The notes beneath the pieces are model-generated. The model saw only the letters and a list, made by a program, of their open reading frames with translations, ran no database searches and was not told the origin of the DNA. A stretch of 64,000 nucleotides of DNA, taken from NCBI RefSeq assembly GCF_001458415.1, contig NZ_CYSD01000042.1, forward strand, positions 124,001 through 188,000, in the 5' to 3' direction. The translations under genes and the position numbers were made by a program. This document shows, in pieces, positions 8,693 to 17,216 of the stretch (position 1 is its first letter; each line of letters opens with the position of its first letter). Origin of the DNA: Tritonibacter multivorans (GTDB lineage Bacteria; Pseudomonadota; Alphaproteobacteria; Rhodobacterales; Rhodobacteraceae).

Positions 8693-9403
8693 TTAGAACT
8701 GGCCTTCGATTTCCCATTTGGCGAGCAGCGCGTTCAGGGAACCGTCTGCTTTCATAGAAGCAATCGCCGCGTCGAACTTGCCGCGCAGCTCTGCGTCGCT
8801 TTCGCGGAACGCCATGCCAATGCCGCCGCCGAGGAACACGTCCTCGCCAACGAACTTCAGCTCGGTGCTGTCAACGATCGGGATCAGGAAGTCTTTGTCG
8901 GCCAGAACCGCATCCGCTTCGCCCGCGCTCACGGCCGCAACGGTTTCATCCGGGGTCGGGAATTCCACCAGGGTGGCGCCGGTTTCGGCAACATGGCTGG
9001 ACTGGATGGTGGTGGCCTGCGCGGCGATCACGCCGCCTTTCAGGTCCACGCCATCTGCCATTGCTGCGTAAGCAGAGGGCGACGGGCGGGTGTAGCCCTG
9101 AGTGAAATCAACAACTTCTTCGCGTTCGTCGGTGATCGACATGCCTGCGATGATGGTGTCGTAGTTGCCGGACAGCAGGTTGGGGATGATGGAATCCCAC
9201 TCGTTGGTGACCCACTCGCAGGTCAGCTCGGCACGGGCGCAAAGCTCATCGCCCAGTTCGCGCTCAAAACCGTCGACTTCACCGGCATCGTTGATGAAGT
9301 TGTACGGAGGGTAGGCGCCCTCGGTGCCCAGACGCACGGTGTCGGCCATGGCGAAAGAGGCGGTCAGCGCCAGCGCTGCGGTGCCCAGAAACAGGTTTTT
9401 CAT
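8693..9403 (-). CDS. periplasmic amino-acid-binding protein (SBP family 3)
   Basis: The 236-residue protein has a clear Sec signal peptide (K-N start, hydrophobic core, cleavage after A-M-A at residue 20). Mature-protein motifs are typical of Lys/Arg/ornithine-binding proteins: T-E-G-A-Y-P-P-Y-N-F, E-W-D-S-I-I-P-N-L-L-S-G and S-I-T-D-E-R. Cys55 and Cys61 may form a disulfide as in LAO-binding proteins. It captures the ligand for the two permeases. A polyamine ligand is less likely because PotD/PotF-type binders belong to another family; basic amino acids are more likely. Confidence 0.9.
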   Translation of the reverse strand: MKNLFLGTAALALTASFAMADTVRLGTEGAYPPYNFINDAGEVDGFERELGDELCARAELTCEWVTNEWDSIIPNLLSGNYDTIIAGMSITDEREEVVDFTQGYTRPSPSAYAAMADGVDLKGGVIAAQATTIQSSHVAETGATLVEFPTPDETVAAVSAGEADAVLADKDFLIPIVDSTELKFVGEDVFLGGGIGMAFRESDAELRGKFDAAIASMKADGSLNALLAKWEIEGQF

Positions 9404-9437
9404 CAGGTATCTCCCCTAAGAGTTTGGTTTTTAATTA

Positions 9438-10217
9438 TTAATGTTCCTGTCGCGTGGACGACAGGAAGCTGCGAAGCCGCTCGGAGCGGGGGTTCGCGAA
9501 CATCTCATCCGGGTTCCCGGCCTCTTCCACGAGACCCTTATGCAGGAACACCACAGTGTCCGAGATATCGGCGGCCATACGCATGTCGTGGGTCACGATC
9601 AGCATGGTGCGCCCATCGGCGGCCAGATCTTTGATGACCTTGACCACCTCCTGCTCCAGCTCGGGATCGAGCGCAGAGGTCGGTTCGTCAAACAGCAGTG
9701 CCTCGGGCTCCATGCAGAGCGCGCGGGCAATCGCCGCCCGCTGCTGCTGGCCGCCGGACAGCTGTGCGGGGAAGACATCGCATTTGTCGCCAATGCCCAC
9801 CTGATCCAGATATTTACGGGCGGCGCGTTCAACGTCGGTGGCGTCGCGTTTCAGCACGGTGACGGGCGCTTCCATCACATTTTCCAAAATGGTCATATGG
9901 GACCACAGGTTGAACTGCTGGAAAACCATCGACAGGTTGGTGCGGATGCGCAGGATTTGCGCCGGATCTGCCGGGCGGCGCTGCAGGCCGCTGCCTGTCC
10001 ATTTGATCGGTTCGCCTTTGAACAGGATGTCGCCCTGCTGGCTGTCCTCAAGCAGGTTGCAGCAGCGCAGAAGTGTGGATTTGCCAGAGCCCGACGACCC
10101 GATCAGCGACACCACATCGCCGCGATGTGCTGTAATATCCACTCCCTTGATGACTTCGAGGTCGCCATAGGATTTGTGCAATCCGCGAATTTCCAGAACG
10201 GGGCTTTGGTCAGTCAA
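9438..10217 (-). CDS. amino-acid ABC transporter ATPase (HisP-like)
   Basis: The 259-residue ATPase has Walker A G-S-S-G-S-G-K-S-T at 40-48, Q-loop Q-Q-F-N-L-W-S-H, signature L-S-G-G-Q-Q-Q-R at 153-160, Walker B L-L-F-D-E-P-T at 174-180, and the switch histidine in I-V-T-H-D. It is the first gene of the importer operon, 34 bases before the binding-protein gene. It powers import through the two downstream permeases. Confidence 0.92.
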   Translation of the reverse strand: MTDQSPVLEIRGLHKSYGDLEVIKGVDITAHRGDVVSLIGSSGSGKSTLLRCCNLLEDSQQGDILFKGEPIKWTGSGLQRRPADPAQILRIRTNLSMVFQQFNLWSHMTILENVMEAPVTVLKRDATDVERAARKYLDQVGIGDKCDVFPAQLSGGQQQRAAIARALCMEPEALLFDEPTSALDPELEQEVVKVIKDLAADGRTMLIVTHDMRMAADISDTVVFLHKGLVEEAGNPDEMFANPRSERLRSFLSSTRQEH

Positions 10218-10290
10218 GGTGGTGTGGTCCAGTTGTGCTGTGAAGTGGCCCCTATTGGAACAATTTGGGATCCAATTGCAATGTCGAAAT

Positions 10291-10304
10291 GTGTGCGCTC
10301 ACAC
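10291..10304. promoter_or_regulatory. operator-like palindrome upstream of the ABC importer operon
   Basis: GTGTG-CGCT-CACAC is an exact 5-bp inverted repeat about 75 bases before the ATPase start. The 10218-10391 gap is otherwise AT-richer than the genes but has no box I can assign. The palindrome may bind a regulator; its four-base spacer does not match a CRP site. Confidence 0.3.
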
Positions 10305-10391
10305 GATGATTTTGCACATTTTGGCACCGTTGGCGCATCAATGTGCAGGGGCGCAGGCCGAAACTGCGCCCGCATGGGGTAGGTGGGCGGC

Positions 10392-11156
10392 TTAGGCTCG
10401 CGCCAAACGGTCCTGCACCAGCGTCGGTCCGGGCGGGGTGGGAATCGCCAGATAGGCGGAGGGTTCCAGCCGCACCACGCCACGCAGATGCAGGGCATTG
10501 CGGTGTTCAGCGGACAGGGCACCAAGGGCGGTTTCCATCGCCGCAAAGAGCGCCGCGCCATCTTCGGTTTTGGCGGTGATATAGGGCAGGGCCGGGGTGG
10601 GTTCGGTGCGTTCGATTTCGACCAACCCTTCGGTCAGCGGTTCGTAATCGCACAACAGCTGCCAGGTCAGCGCGTCAATGGCAGCAAAATCCGCGCGGTC
10701 TTCGGCGACGGCGGCGGCAGAGTTCCGATGGCCACCGGTCTCGACCAGTTCGCCGGGCAGCATATCATGGGGGCGCATATGCATCATGGGCGCGGCCCAG
10801 CCCGATTGCGACAGGGCCTCATTATAGGCAAAGCGTTGACCCGCAAAGGTTTTTAGATCGTTCCCTACGCGATCTTTGCGAGCGATGATGACGCTGTTGT
10901 AGTGACCCGCCGGGCAGCCGGGCAGGCCATAGTCGGGCGTGGCGACCAGTTGCACCTTGCCATACAGGCGGGTGCGAAAGGGCATACCGCAGGTCTGCGC
11001 CAGCAGAAGATCCGGCGATTGCCAGGCCTCCCACATGTCGATCTCGCGGTCCAAAGCTTCGGGGCCGCGGCCCAGAGCGGTGCGAATTTCGCCCCAAAGC
11101 GCATCTGTTGCAGCGCGTAATTCTGGGCGGTCGTACATGGGAAGGGTTGCGATCAC
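10392..11156 (-). CDS. PhnD/SsuA-like substrate-binding-domain protein without signal peptide
   Basis: The 254-residue product resembles the PhnD-type periplasmic-binding fold: an opening A-T-L-P-M-Y-D strand, G-C-P-A-G-H-Y-N-S, and later F-A-A-I-D-A-L-T-W. The start is GTG 11156, which overlaps the preceding TGA (GTGA) and has GGAGG eight bases upstream. With that start there is no signal peptide, so the protein should be cytoplasmic. No phosphonate permease or ATPase is nearby. It is coupled to two TerB-like genes. A ligand sensor or enzyme is possible; function is not known to me. Confidence 0.75.
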   Translation of the reverse strand: MIATLPMYDRPELRAATDALWGEIRTALGRGPEALDREIDMWEAWQSPDLLLAQTCGMPFRTRLYGKVQLVATPDYGLPGCPAGHYNSVIIARKDRVGNDLKTFAGQRFAYNEALSQSGWAAPMMHMRPHDMLPGELVETGGHRNSAAAVAEDRADFAAIDALTWQLLCDYEPLTEGLVEIERTEPTPALPYITAKTEDGAALFAAMETALGALSAEHRNALHLRGVVRLEPSAYLAIPTPPGPTLVQDRLARA

Positions 11157-11593
11157 AGTTTGGCCTCCGCGCGCTGTCGTGCCTTGGCACTGTCCACATC
11201 GTTGACGCCCAGAAGATTGGCCGCCAACCGGATCAGCGCGTCCTCTTCCGCGTCGCGTTCCCCGTCGGACAGGGCCACCTGCCACAGGGATTCGACCACG
11301 CCGGCGCGCCCTTCCAGCGGCACGGCCTCTTTGATCGCACGGGTGAAGCGGACGGTGTCCGGGGCTTCGGCCTCCATCGCTTCGCCCTGTTCGCGCAGAA
11401 TTTGCGATGCTCCGGGGTCCAGATCAAAGCGGGTGCGCAAAATACGGTCGATCCGGTCCCGTTCGGCGTCGTCATAGCGGTCGTCCGCCCGCGCCAGCCG
11501 CACCAGCAGTGCACACATCGCCAGCCGCGCGTCTTCGTCGGGCAGGATGGCAGGCGAAGGCTCGAGCAGCCGTTTCAGCAGATCTGCGATCAT
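11153..11593 (-). CDS. TerB-like tellurite-resistance-domain protein (copy 2)
   Basis: This is a 146-residue all-helical acidic protein. A-L-L-V-R-L-A-R-A-D-D-R-Y-D-D-A-E and V-A-L-S-D-G-E-R-D-A-E-E are the two EF-hand-like acidic motifs of TerB, which bind divalent metal in studied members. The ATG at 11593 has GAGGAA eight bases upstream, overlapping the stop of the previous TerB copy. The two copies share the same motif layout and arose by tandem duplication. In this family, TerB-like domains sit in membrane-stress or metal-responsive assemblies; a role in tellurite resistance here is not shown. Confidence 0.8.
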   Translation of the reverse strand: MIADLLKRLLEPSPAILPDEDARLAMCALLVRLARADDRYDDAERDRIDRILRTRFDLDPGASQILREQGEAMEAEAPDTVRFTRAIKEAVPLEGRAGVVESLWQVALSDGERDAEEDALIRLAANLLGVNDVDSAKARQRAEAKL

Positions 11594-11597
11594 GGGC

Positions 11598-12092
11598 TTA
11601 TTCCTCTTGGGTCGCAGGTTCCGCCTTTGCAGACAGCGGGGTACCTTGTGCGGCCAGTTTGTCGCGGGCCTTGTCACGGGCCCGGCTGTTGTCAATTTCA
11701 GAAAGCCCCATCGCCTTGCAGGCTTCGGCAATTATGCGGATCTCGCCTTCGTGTTCGATCCCATCGGCCAGAAGCACCTCCCACAATGCATCCAAGGCCG
11801 CGAGCCGGTCTTCGATCACCGTGGTTTCGCGGATCAGCTTGGCAAATGTGTCTGTCTCAGGGGCTGCAGAATGCAGTTTTTCGCAGGTGGCGCGCACCAT
11901 CGCGGCCTCGATCGCGTCGTGGCCGTACAGGCGGGCCAGAATACGGTCAATGAGGCGGATTTCTTCGAACTGATAGGCGCGGTCAGACTGCGCCACACGC
12001 ACCAACAAAGCCCCAAGCGCCAGCTCGGCATCCGGGTCGGGAAGTCCTGGCGCGCCACTGGGGCGGAAGGCCTGCAAGAATTTCTTCAGCAT
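11598..12092 (-). CDS. TerB-like tellurite-resistance-domain protein (copy 1)
   Basis: This is a 164-residue helical protein. A-L-L-V-R-V-A-Q-S-D-R-A-Y-Q-F-E-E and V-L-L-A-D-G-I-E-H-E-G-E match the two acidic helix-loop motifs seen in the next gene, at the same spacing. An alanine- and glutamate-rich tail of about 25 residues follows the domain. Only four bases separate it from copy 2. It lies in a minus-strand run DUF1330, TerB, TerB, PhnD-like that could be one transcript. Confidence 0.8.
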   Translation of the reverse strand: MLKKFLQAFRPSGAPGLPDPDAELALGALLVRVAQSDRAYQFEEIRLIDRILARLYGHDAIEAAMVRATCEKLHSAAPETDTFAKLIRETTVIEDRLAALDALWEVLLADGIEHEGEIRIIAEACKAMGLSEIDNSRARDKARDKLAAQGTPLSAKAEPATQEE

Positions 12093-12136
12093 CTTGTCAC
12101 TCTCAGCCTGTGTCCACTGTCTCGTGAAGGGCGGGC

Positions 12137-12430
12137 CTAGTCGCCGTAACCTTCGATGATTTCCATGTCTCCGGTTGAAACCGGATCGCGCAGCGCCTTG
12201 GCGTCCTGATATGACACCGAGTCGTAACAGGCTTTGGCTGTGGCAAAATCCGCGAACTCGATCACAACGGTTCGGGACCGCATCTGGCCCTCGCGCACCT
12301 CTTTGTGTCCACCGCGCACAAGGAACCTGGCCCCGTATTCGGCAAAGGGCGCCGCATTGGCACTGATGTAGTTTGCATATGTCTCCATGTCATCAATGTC
12401 GACATGGGCGATCCAATAGCCTTTGGGCAT
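12137..12430 (-). CDS. DUF1330 family protein
   Basis: The 97-residue protein has the DUF1330 ferredoxin-like fold signature: K-G-Y-W-I-A-H-V-D-I at the start, Y-G-A-R-F-L-V-R-G-G, R-T-V-V-I-E-F and a final S-T-G-D-M-E-I-I-E-G. Such proteins are small cytoplasmic dimeric alpha-beta barrels of unknown or monooxygenase-like role. Translation most likely begins at ATG 12430, as the open sequence further upstream is not protein-like. It precedes the first TerB gene by 44 bases. Confidence 0.85.
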   Translation of the reverse strand: MPKGYWIAHVDIDDMETYANYISANAAPFAEYGARFLVRGGHKEVREGQMRSRTVVIEFADFATAKACYDSVSYQDAKALRDPVSTGDMEIIEGYGD

Positions 12431-12602
12431 GTGACTTTTCCACCCTGTGCCGTCGGTTTGTATGCGACGGTCTCCACTCTTGGACCCAAGCTGTACCAGA
12501 ATGTGCCTTTTGGCAATTCCCTGATGCGAAGAAGGCGGGGGAAATTCGCGGGGAATTTGCGGTGAATGCCCGCAGAATGTAATTGGGGTGCATCTGCAGA
12601 AA

Positions 12603-12628
12603 CGCCCGCAACGATGATGTTGCGGGCG
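12603..12628 (-). terminator. hairpin downstream of valS
   Basis: CGCCCGCAAC (12603-12612) pairs with GTTGCGGGCG (12619-12628) around a six-base loop, about 30 bases past the valS stop. The longest T run is on the plus-strand side (TTGTTTTTTT), so the hairpin would act more strongly for plus-strand transcripts. For valS the tail is only GTTTCTG. Apart from this hairpin I see nothing in 12431-12657. Confidence 0.55.
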
Positions 12629-12657
12629 CATTGTTTTTTTCCAGTGCTGAGGCTGGC

Positions 12658-15600
12658 TTAGCCGATCTCGGCCAGACGCGACAGCGCCTCGTTTATGCGG
12701 GCCTCTTCCTCTTCGCGGGCGGCGAGGTTTGCGCGGGCTTCTGCCACAACCTCTTCCGGCGCAGAGGCCGCGAACTTCGGGTTCTTCAGGCGGCCACGCA
12801 GACCACCCAGTTCCTTGGCCAGCTTGCCGAGGTTCTTTTCCTGACGCGCTTTTTCAGCGGCCACGTCAATGATGTCGGCGAGCGGCAGGCCCAGCGTGGC
12901 CCCCGGCACCGGAATGGTGATGCAGCCCTTGGGCATGGCGTCCACCTCGGCCAGATCCTCGATCCGCGCCATGCGTTTGATCAGGGCGCTGTTGCGCTCC
13001 CAATAACCGCGTGCGGCGTCGGACATTTCCGGCGCGACCATCGGCACAATCGCACCTGCAGGAACGTTCAGCTGCGCGCGCGCCGAACGGGTGTTGTCGA
13101 TCACGGCGATCACCCAGTTCATTTCGGCCTCAGCCTCGGCATCCACCAGATCGGCAGCCGTGAAGGTCGGCCATGCGGCATGGGCCAGCATTTTGGAGGC
13201 GTCGCCTGTGGCATAACCCCGGCCTTCGGTTGCGGCCCAGATTTCCTCGGTCACAAAGGGCATGATCGGGTGCATCAGGATCAGCGACTGGTCGATGGCC
13301 CAAGCGTAAACCGCTTGGGTCTCGTCCTTCGCCGCCTGATCATCGCCGTGGAAGACCGGTTTGGTGAATTCCAGATAGCGCGCGCAGAAGGTGTTCCAGA
13401 AGAAGGCATAGAGCTTCTCTGCCGCGTCATTGAAGCGGAACGACTCAAACGCCGCGTCGACCTCTTCGCGCACTTTGGCAAGTTCGCCAATGATCCAGCG
13501 GTTCAGGGGCAGGGTGGCCTTGGGCGGCTCGGCCCCGCGGTCTGCGCTGAACGCATCAATCTGGCTGTCGCCATAGGACGATGCCTGCCAGATCTTGGTG
13601 ACAAAGTTCCGGTAGCCCTCGATCCGCTTCATGTCGAGCTTTAGAACGCCACCCAAGGACGCCATGGCCGCATTGGTAAAGCGCAGCGCGTCGGCGCCGT
13701 ATTCGTCAATGATTTCCAGCGGGTCGATGACATTGCCGGTGGATTTCGACATCTTCTTACCCTTGGCATCGCGCACAAGGCCATGGAGGTAGACGGTGTC
13801 GAACGGAATGTCATCCACGACTGCCAGCTGCATCATCATCATGCGCGCAACCCAGAAGAACAGGATGTCCTGCCCGGTCACGAGGGTCGAGGTCGGGAAA
13901 TATTTCGAGGTCTCTTGCCCCCACTCGGGCCAGCCCAGCGTGCCAATCGGCCAGAGGCCAGAGGAGAACCAGGTGTCCAGCACGTCGGGGTCGCGGTAGG
14001 CGACCATATGCGCATATTCTTCGCTGCTCCCAAATTGGGAGTTTACAAGAAATGCGTCCATTGCGTTGTTGTTTGGCAGAGTGAAGTCAGAGGGAATTTC
14101 TACAAACTCGTTCGCACCAAAGCGGTCCTGAACGATTTTTCTAACCTCGTTTTCACTTGCAGCACAGATGGTAAGAATACCATTTTGTTTTTCGTTCGGC
14201 GCGCACGCCGTTCCGTCAGCATTTCGCCCGGGGAAGTACCAAACCGGGATCTGATGACCCCACCAGAGTTGGCGCGAAATACACCAGGGTTCGATGTTTT
14301 CCAGCCAGTGGTAATAGACCTTCTCGCCGCTCTCGGGCAGGATTTTGGTGCGGCCATCGCGCACGGCGTCCAGCGCCGGGCCAACAACCTTTTCGGCGTC
14401 CACGAACCACTGGTCCGTCAGCATCGGCTCGATCACGACCTTGGAGCGGTCGCCGAACGGCTGCATGATCGGCTTGTTTTCGACCATGGGCAGGACCTCG
14501 GAAACCTCGGTCTCATTGCCCTCGTCGTCCTTCACCACCTTGGTCACGGTCTGCATCACCGCCAGACCTTCGTCGGTGATCTGCTGCACGACCAGTTTGC
14601 GCGCCTCGAACCGGTCCAACCCGCGCAGATCATCGGGGACGAGGTTGATGGCGTCGACTTCGTTCTCGGTAAATTCCGCACCCTTGGCGTGGGCTTGGGC
14701 CTTGGCGGCCTCTTCCCCATAAGGGGCGCCATCCGCGCGCATTGCGCCCTTCATGTCCATCAGGCGGTACATGGGGATGCCACCGCGTTTGGCGACCTGA
14801 TAGTCGTTGAAGTCATGCGCTCCGGTGATTTTCACCGCGCCGGAGCCGAAATTCATATCCGGGTATTCATCGGTGATGATCGGGATCAGGCGGCGGTGTT
14901 CCTTGGGGCCCACGGGGATCTCGACCAGTTTACCGACGATCGGCGCATAGCGTTCGTCGTCGTGATGCACCGCAACCGCGCCGTCGCCCAGCATGGTCTC
15001 GGGACGCGTGGTGGCGATCGAGATATAATCGCGCTCTTCCTCCAGCGTGATGTTCCCGTCTTCGTCCTTTTCGACGTAAGTGTAGGTCGCACCACCCGCG
15101 AGCGGGTATTTGAAGTGCCACATGTGGCCCGCGACCTCGATGTTTTCGACCTCAAGATCGGAAATCGCGGTTTCAAAATGCGGGTCCCAGTTGACCAGAC
15201 GTTTGCCGCGATAGATCAGGCCCTTGTTGTACATCTCAACAAAGACCTTGATGACGGCATCGTGGAAGTTGGGCGAGTTCTCGTGGCCGGTACGGGTATC
15301 GCCTTGCGCGCCCGCCATGGTGAAGGCGGTGCGGTCAAAGTCGCAGGACGCGCCAAGGCGTTTCAGCTGGTTGATAATGGTGCCGCCGGATTGTTCTTTC
15401 CAGGCCCAGACTTTCTCAAGGAACTTCTCGCGGCCCAGTTCGGCGCGCGACGGCTGCTGGTTTTTCGCCAGTTCGCGTTCGACAACCATCTGGGTTGCAA
15501 TGCCTGCGTGGTCGGTGCCGGGCTGCCACAGGGTGTCAAAGCCCTGCATGCGTTTCCAGCGGATCAGGATGTCCTGCAGCGTGTTGTTGAACGCGTGGCC

Positions 15601-15762
15601 CATGTGCAGGACGCCGGTGACGTTCGGCGGCGGGATCATAATGCAATAGGTCGAAGCGCCGGGTTTGGCGTTTGCGCCTGCGGTGAAGCAGCCCGCCTTT
15701 TCCCAGGCGTCAAACAGGCGGCTCTCCGCCTCGGCTGCGTTAAAGCTCTTTTCCAGTGCCAT
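12658..15762 (-). CDS. valS: valyl-tRNA synthetase
   Basis: The 1034-residue class Ia synthetase charges tRNA-Val. The HIGH-type motif H-M-G-H is at residues 53-56 after P-P-P-N-V-T-G, and K-M-S-K-S is near 668. The editing domain lies between them, an anticodon-binding domain follows, and a C-terminal coiled coil (E-K-A-R-Q-E-K-N-L region) closes it. Start ATG 15762 has AGGAA upstream; the frame is open for 96 more codons but those look non-coding. The segment coding for about residues 522-581 is markedly AT-rich compared with the rest, as described under findings. The minus-strand neighbour downstream is DUF1330. Confidence 0.97.
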   Translation of the reverse strand: MALEKSFNAAEAESRLFDAWEKAGCFTAGANAKPGASTYCIMIPPPNVTGVLHMGHAFNNTLQDILIRWKRMQGFDTLWQPGTDHAGIATQMVVERELAKNQQPSRAELGREKFLEKVWAWKEQSGGTIINQLKRLGASCDFDRTAFTMAGAQGDTRTGHENSPNFHDAVIKVFVEMYNKGLIYRGKRLVNWDPHFETAISDLEVENIEVAGHMWHFKYPLAGGATYTYVEKDEDGNITLEEERDYISIATTRPETMLGDGAVAVHHDDERYAPIVGKLVEIPVGPKEHRRLIPIITDEYPDMNFGSGAVKITGAHDFNDYQVAKRGGIPMYRLMDMKGAMRADGAPYGEEAAKAQAHAKGAEFTENEVDAINLVPDDLRGLDRFEARKLVVQQITDEGLAVMQTVTKVVKDDEGNETEVSEVLPMVENKPIMQPFGDRSKVVIEPMLTDQWFVDAEKVVGPALDAVRDGRTKILPESGEKVYYHWLENIEPWCISRQLWWGHQIPVWYFPGRNADGTACAPNEKQNGILTICAASENEVRKIVQDRFGANEFVEIPSDFTLPNNNAMDAFLVNSQFGSSEEYAHMVAYRDPDVLDTWFSSGLWPIGTLGWPEWGQETSKYFPTSTLVTGQDILFFWVARMMMMQLAVVDDIPFDTVYLHGLVRDAKGKKMSKSTGNVIDPLEIIDEYGADALRFTNAAMASLGGVLKLDMKRIEGYRNFVTKIWQASSYGDSQIDAFSADRGAEPPKATLPLNRWIIGELAKVREEVDAAFESFRFNDAAEKLYAFFWNTFCARYLEFTKPVFHGDDQAAKDETQAVYAWAIDQSLILMHPIMPFVTEEIWAATEGRGYATGDASKMLAHAAWPTFTAADLVDAEAEAEMNWVIAVIDNTRSARAQLNVPAGAIVPMVAPEMSDAARGYWERNSALIKRMARIEDLAEVDAMPKGCITIPVPGATLGLPLADIIDVAAEKARQEKNLGKLAKELGGLRGRLKNPKFAASAPEEVVAEARANLAAREEEEARINEALSRLAEIG

Positions 15763-15958
15763 TTCGTGTTCCTGCGTCGCGTCAATTCGGGTTGCGTTCT
15801 CCCATAGCGAATGGGGGCCAAAAGGAAAAGGGCGCTCATGCGCCTTTGCGGCCGCTGCGACAAAGGGCTGGACCGGGCGCGGGGTTTGGTGCCACGGTGT
15901 CCGTCCTCTCACCCGGTCGCCACACTGGGTGTAGGGGGATGCGTGAGAGGTGTGTAAA

Positions 15959-16456
15959 ATGAAGATCGAACAGCTCACAACAATAGAATGGCCACGGTAT
16001 CGGCGCCTGCGTTTGCGGGCCTTGCAAGACAGCCCAGAGGCGTTTTGCACCTCGCATGAGACAGAGGCCCATTGGGATCCTGAACAATGGCAGCGCAGGC
16101 TGACCGGAACCTACACAACCTTTGTGGCGGTGCTGGACGGGCGTGACTGTGGTCTCGTCACGGTCGCGGCCTTGCGGGGGCAACCGCAGGACGCGGGGCT
16201 GTTTGGTATGTGGGTCGCGGCAGAGGCGCGCGGCTACGGGGCTGCGCGTGCGCTGGTCGCTGCCGCTGTCGAATGGGCGCGGGCGGGGTGCTACAATCAG
16301 CTGTTTCTGGATGTGATCGACGACAATGGACCGGCGATCACTCTTTATGCCCGTTGTGGCTTTGTGCCAACCGGTCAGGTTGGAAGGCTAGCACCCCCGC
16401 GGGACCATATAACAGAGCACCAACGTGTTTTGCCCCTGCACGGGTCCTCGGCCTAA
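15959..16456 (+). CDS. GNAT family N-acetyltransferase
   Basis: The 165-residue GNAT protein has the acetyl-CoA-binding motif A region G-M-W-V-A-A-E-A-R-G-Y-G-A-A-R-A-L and the C-terminal D-D-N-G-P-A-I-T-L-Y-A-R-C-G-F motif B. ATG 15959 is preferred over the GTG at 15950 because GAGAGG lies eight bases before it. The acceptor could be an amino acid, a peptide or a small amine; nothing nearby decides. It is divergent from valS. The following gap 16457-16681 shows no recognisable element. Confidence 0.85.
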   Translation: MKIEQLTTIEWPRYRRLRLRALQDSPEAFCTSHETEAHWDPEQWQRRLTGTYTTFVAVLDGRDCGLVTVAALRGQPQDAGLFGMWVAAEARGYGAARALVAAAVEWARAGCYNQLFLDVIDDNGPAITLYARCGFVPTGQVGRLAPPRDHITEHQRVLPLHGSSA

Positions 16457-16681
16457 AAAAGGTCACTGGTTTTGGGCAGCACAGCCGGTGTACGGGGGCG
16501 GCACAGATGTCACCGCCCTTGGGTGCGCACAGACTATGGCGGGTCGTGCGTCCGGCCCGGTCGGCGTCCAGCGCCCTCAGACCAGACCGGACGCGGAAGG
16601 TCCCGCCCAGATATGCGCTCAAGATCGCGCTTTGGGGTTAATTTTCACCAAATGTGACGCGACATTTCCCAGATGTTTTGC

Positions 16682-17119
16682 CTAGCCCAGACGGTCGATT
16701 TTGGTGGACAGATGGATCAGGCTTTCCGACGACCGCACGCCTTTGGCCGCGCCGATGTCGTCAATGGTTTCATCCAGGGCTTCGGTGGTGTCTGCGACCA
16801 CCTGCGCCAAGAGGTCAAACCGCCCCGATGTGGTGTGCACCACTTCGACACCGGGCAGCGCCTTGAGGCGGGCCAGAACGGCCGGGCCGCTGCGCGGTTC
16901 GATCTGAATAAGGACGGTGGCTTGCAGCGCAGGGCGCGTGGCGGCACTGCGCCGCAGGGTATAGCCGGTGATCACGCCAGCGCTTTCCAGTCGTTCAATC
17001 CGGGCCTGCACCGTGGTGCGGGCAAGGCCCAACCTGCGCGCCAGATCGGCGACGGGTAGGCGGGCGTTTTCGCGCAGCAGCGCGAGAAGATGTTGATCGG
17101 TTTCGTCTGTTTGCATCAT
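16682..17119 (-). CDS. Lrp/AsnC family transcriptional regulator
   Basis: The 145-residue protein has an N-terminal winged HTH (L-A-R-R-L-G-L-A-R-T-T-V-Q-A-R-I-E-R-L, about 26-44) and a C-terminal RAM ligand-binding domain (P-G-V-E-V-V-H-T-T-S-G-R-F-D-L-L). It is divergent from ornithine decarboxylase, with under 100 bases between starts. It is therefore the likely local regulator of that gene, sensing an amino acid such as ornithine, lysine or arginine. That link is inferred from position. A second in-frame ATG lies three bases further in. Confidence 0.9.
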   Translation of the reverse strand: MMQTDETDQHLLALLRENARLPVADLARRLGLARTTVQARIERLESAGVITGYTLRRSAATRPALQATVLIQIEPRSGPAVLARLKALPGVEVVHTTSGRFDLLAQVVADTTEALDETIDDIGAAKGVRSSESLIHLSTKIDRLG

Positions 17120-17171
17120 GGAGCCGTCAATATGCCGAAAGTTTCCGTCAGTCTATGCGATAAGACTGGAG

Positions 17172-17184
17172 ATTTCGACGAAAT
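17172..17184. promoter_or_regulatory. candidate Lrp-type operator before ornithine decarboxylase
   Basis: ATTTCG-A-CGAAAT is a perfect 13-bp palindrome in the divergent lrp/odc gap. Just upstream, CAGTC and GACTG form a second inverted pair across ten bases (about 17147-17166). AsnC/Lrp sites are roughly 15-bp partial palindromes, so either could be the operator. Confidence 0.4.
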
Positions 17185-17216
17185 TCACGCGCAGACTGAA
17201 GGAAAGGAGACCGTTT

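Noticed and set aside
10291-10304. CRP site upstream of the ABC importer
   Set aside because: TGTG and CACA are present but only four bases separate them. CRP sites need six, with TGTGA/TCACA arms. Kept only as a generic palindrome.
13783-15807. Long open plus-strand frame opposite valS
   Set aside because: It is a mirror of the GC-rich codon pattern of valS, has no ribosome site and its translation has no family features. The same holds for long frames opposite the acyl-CoA dehydrogenase and fadB-like genes.
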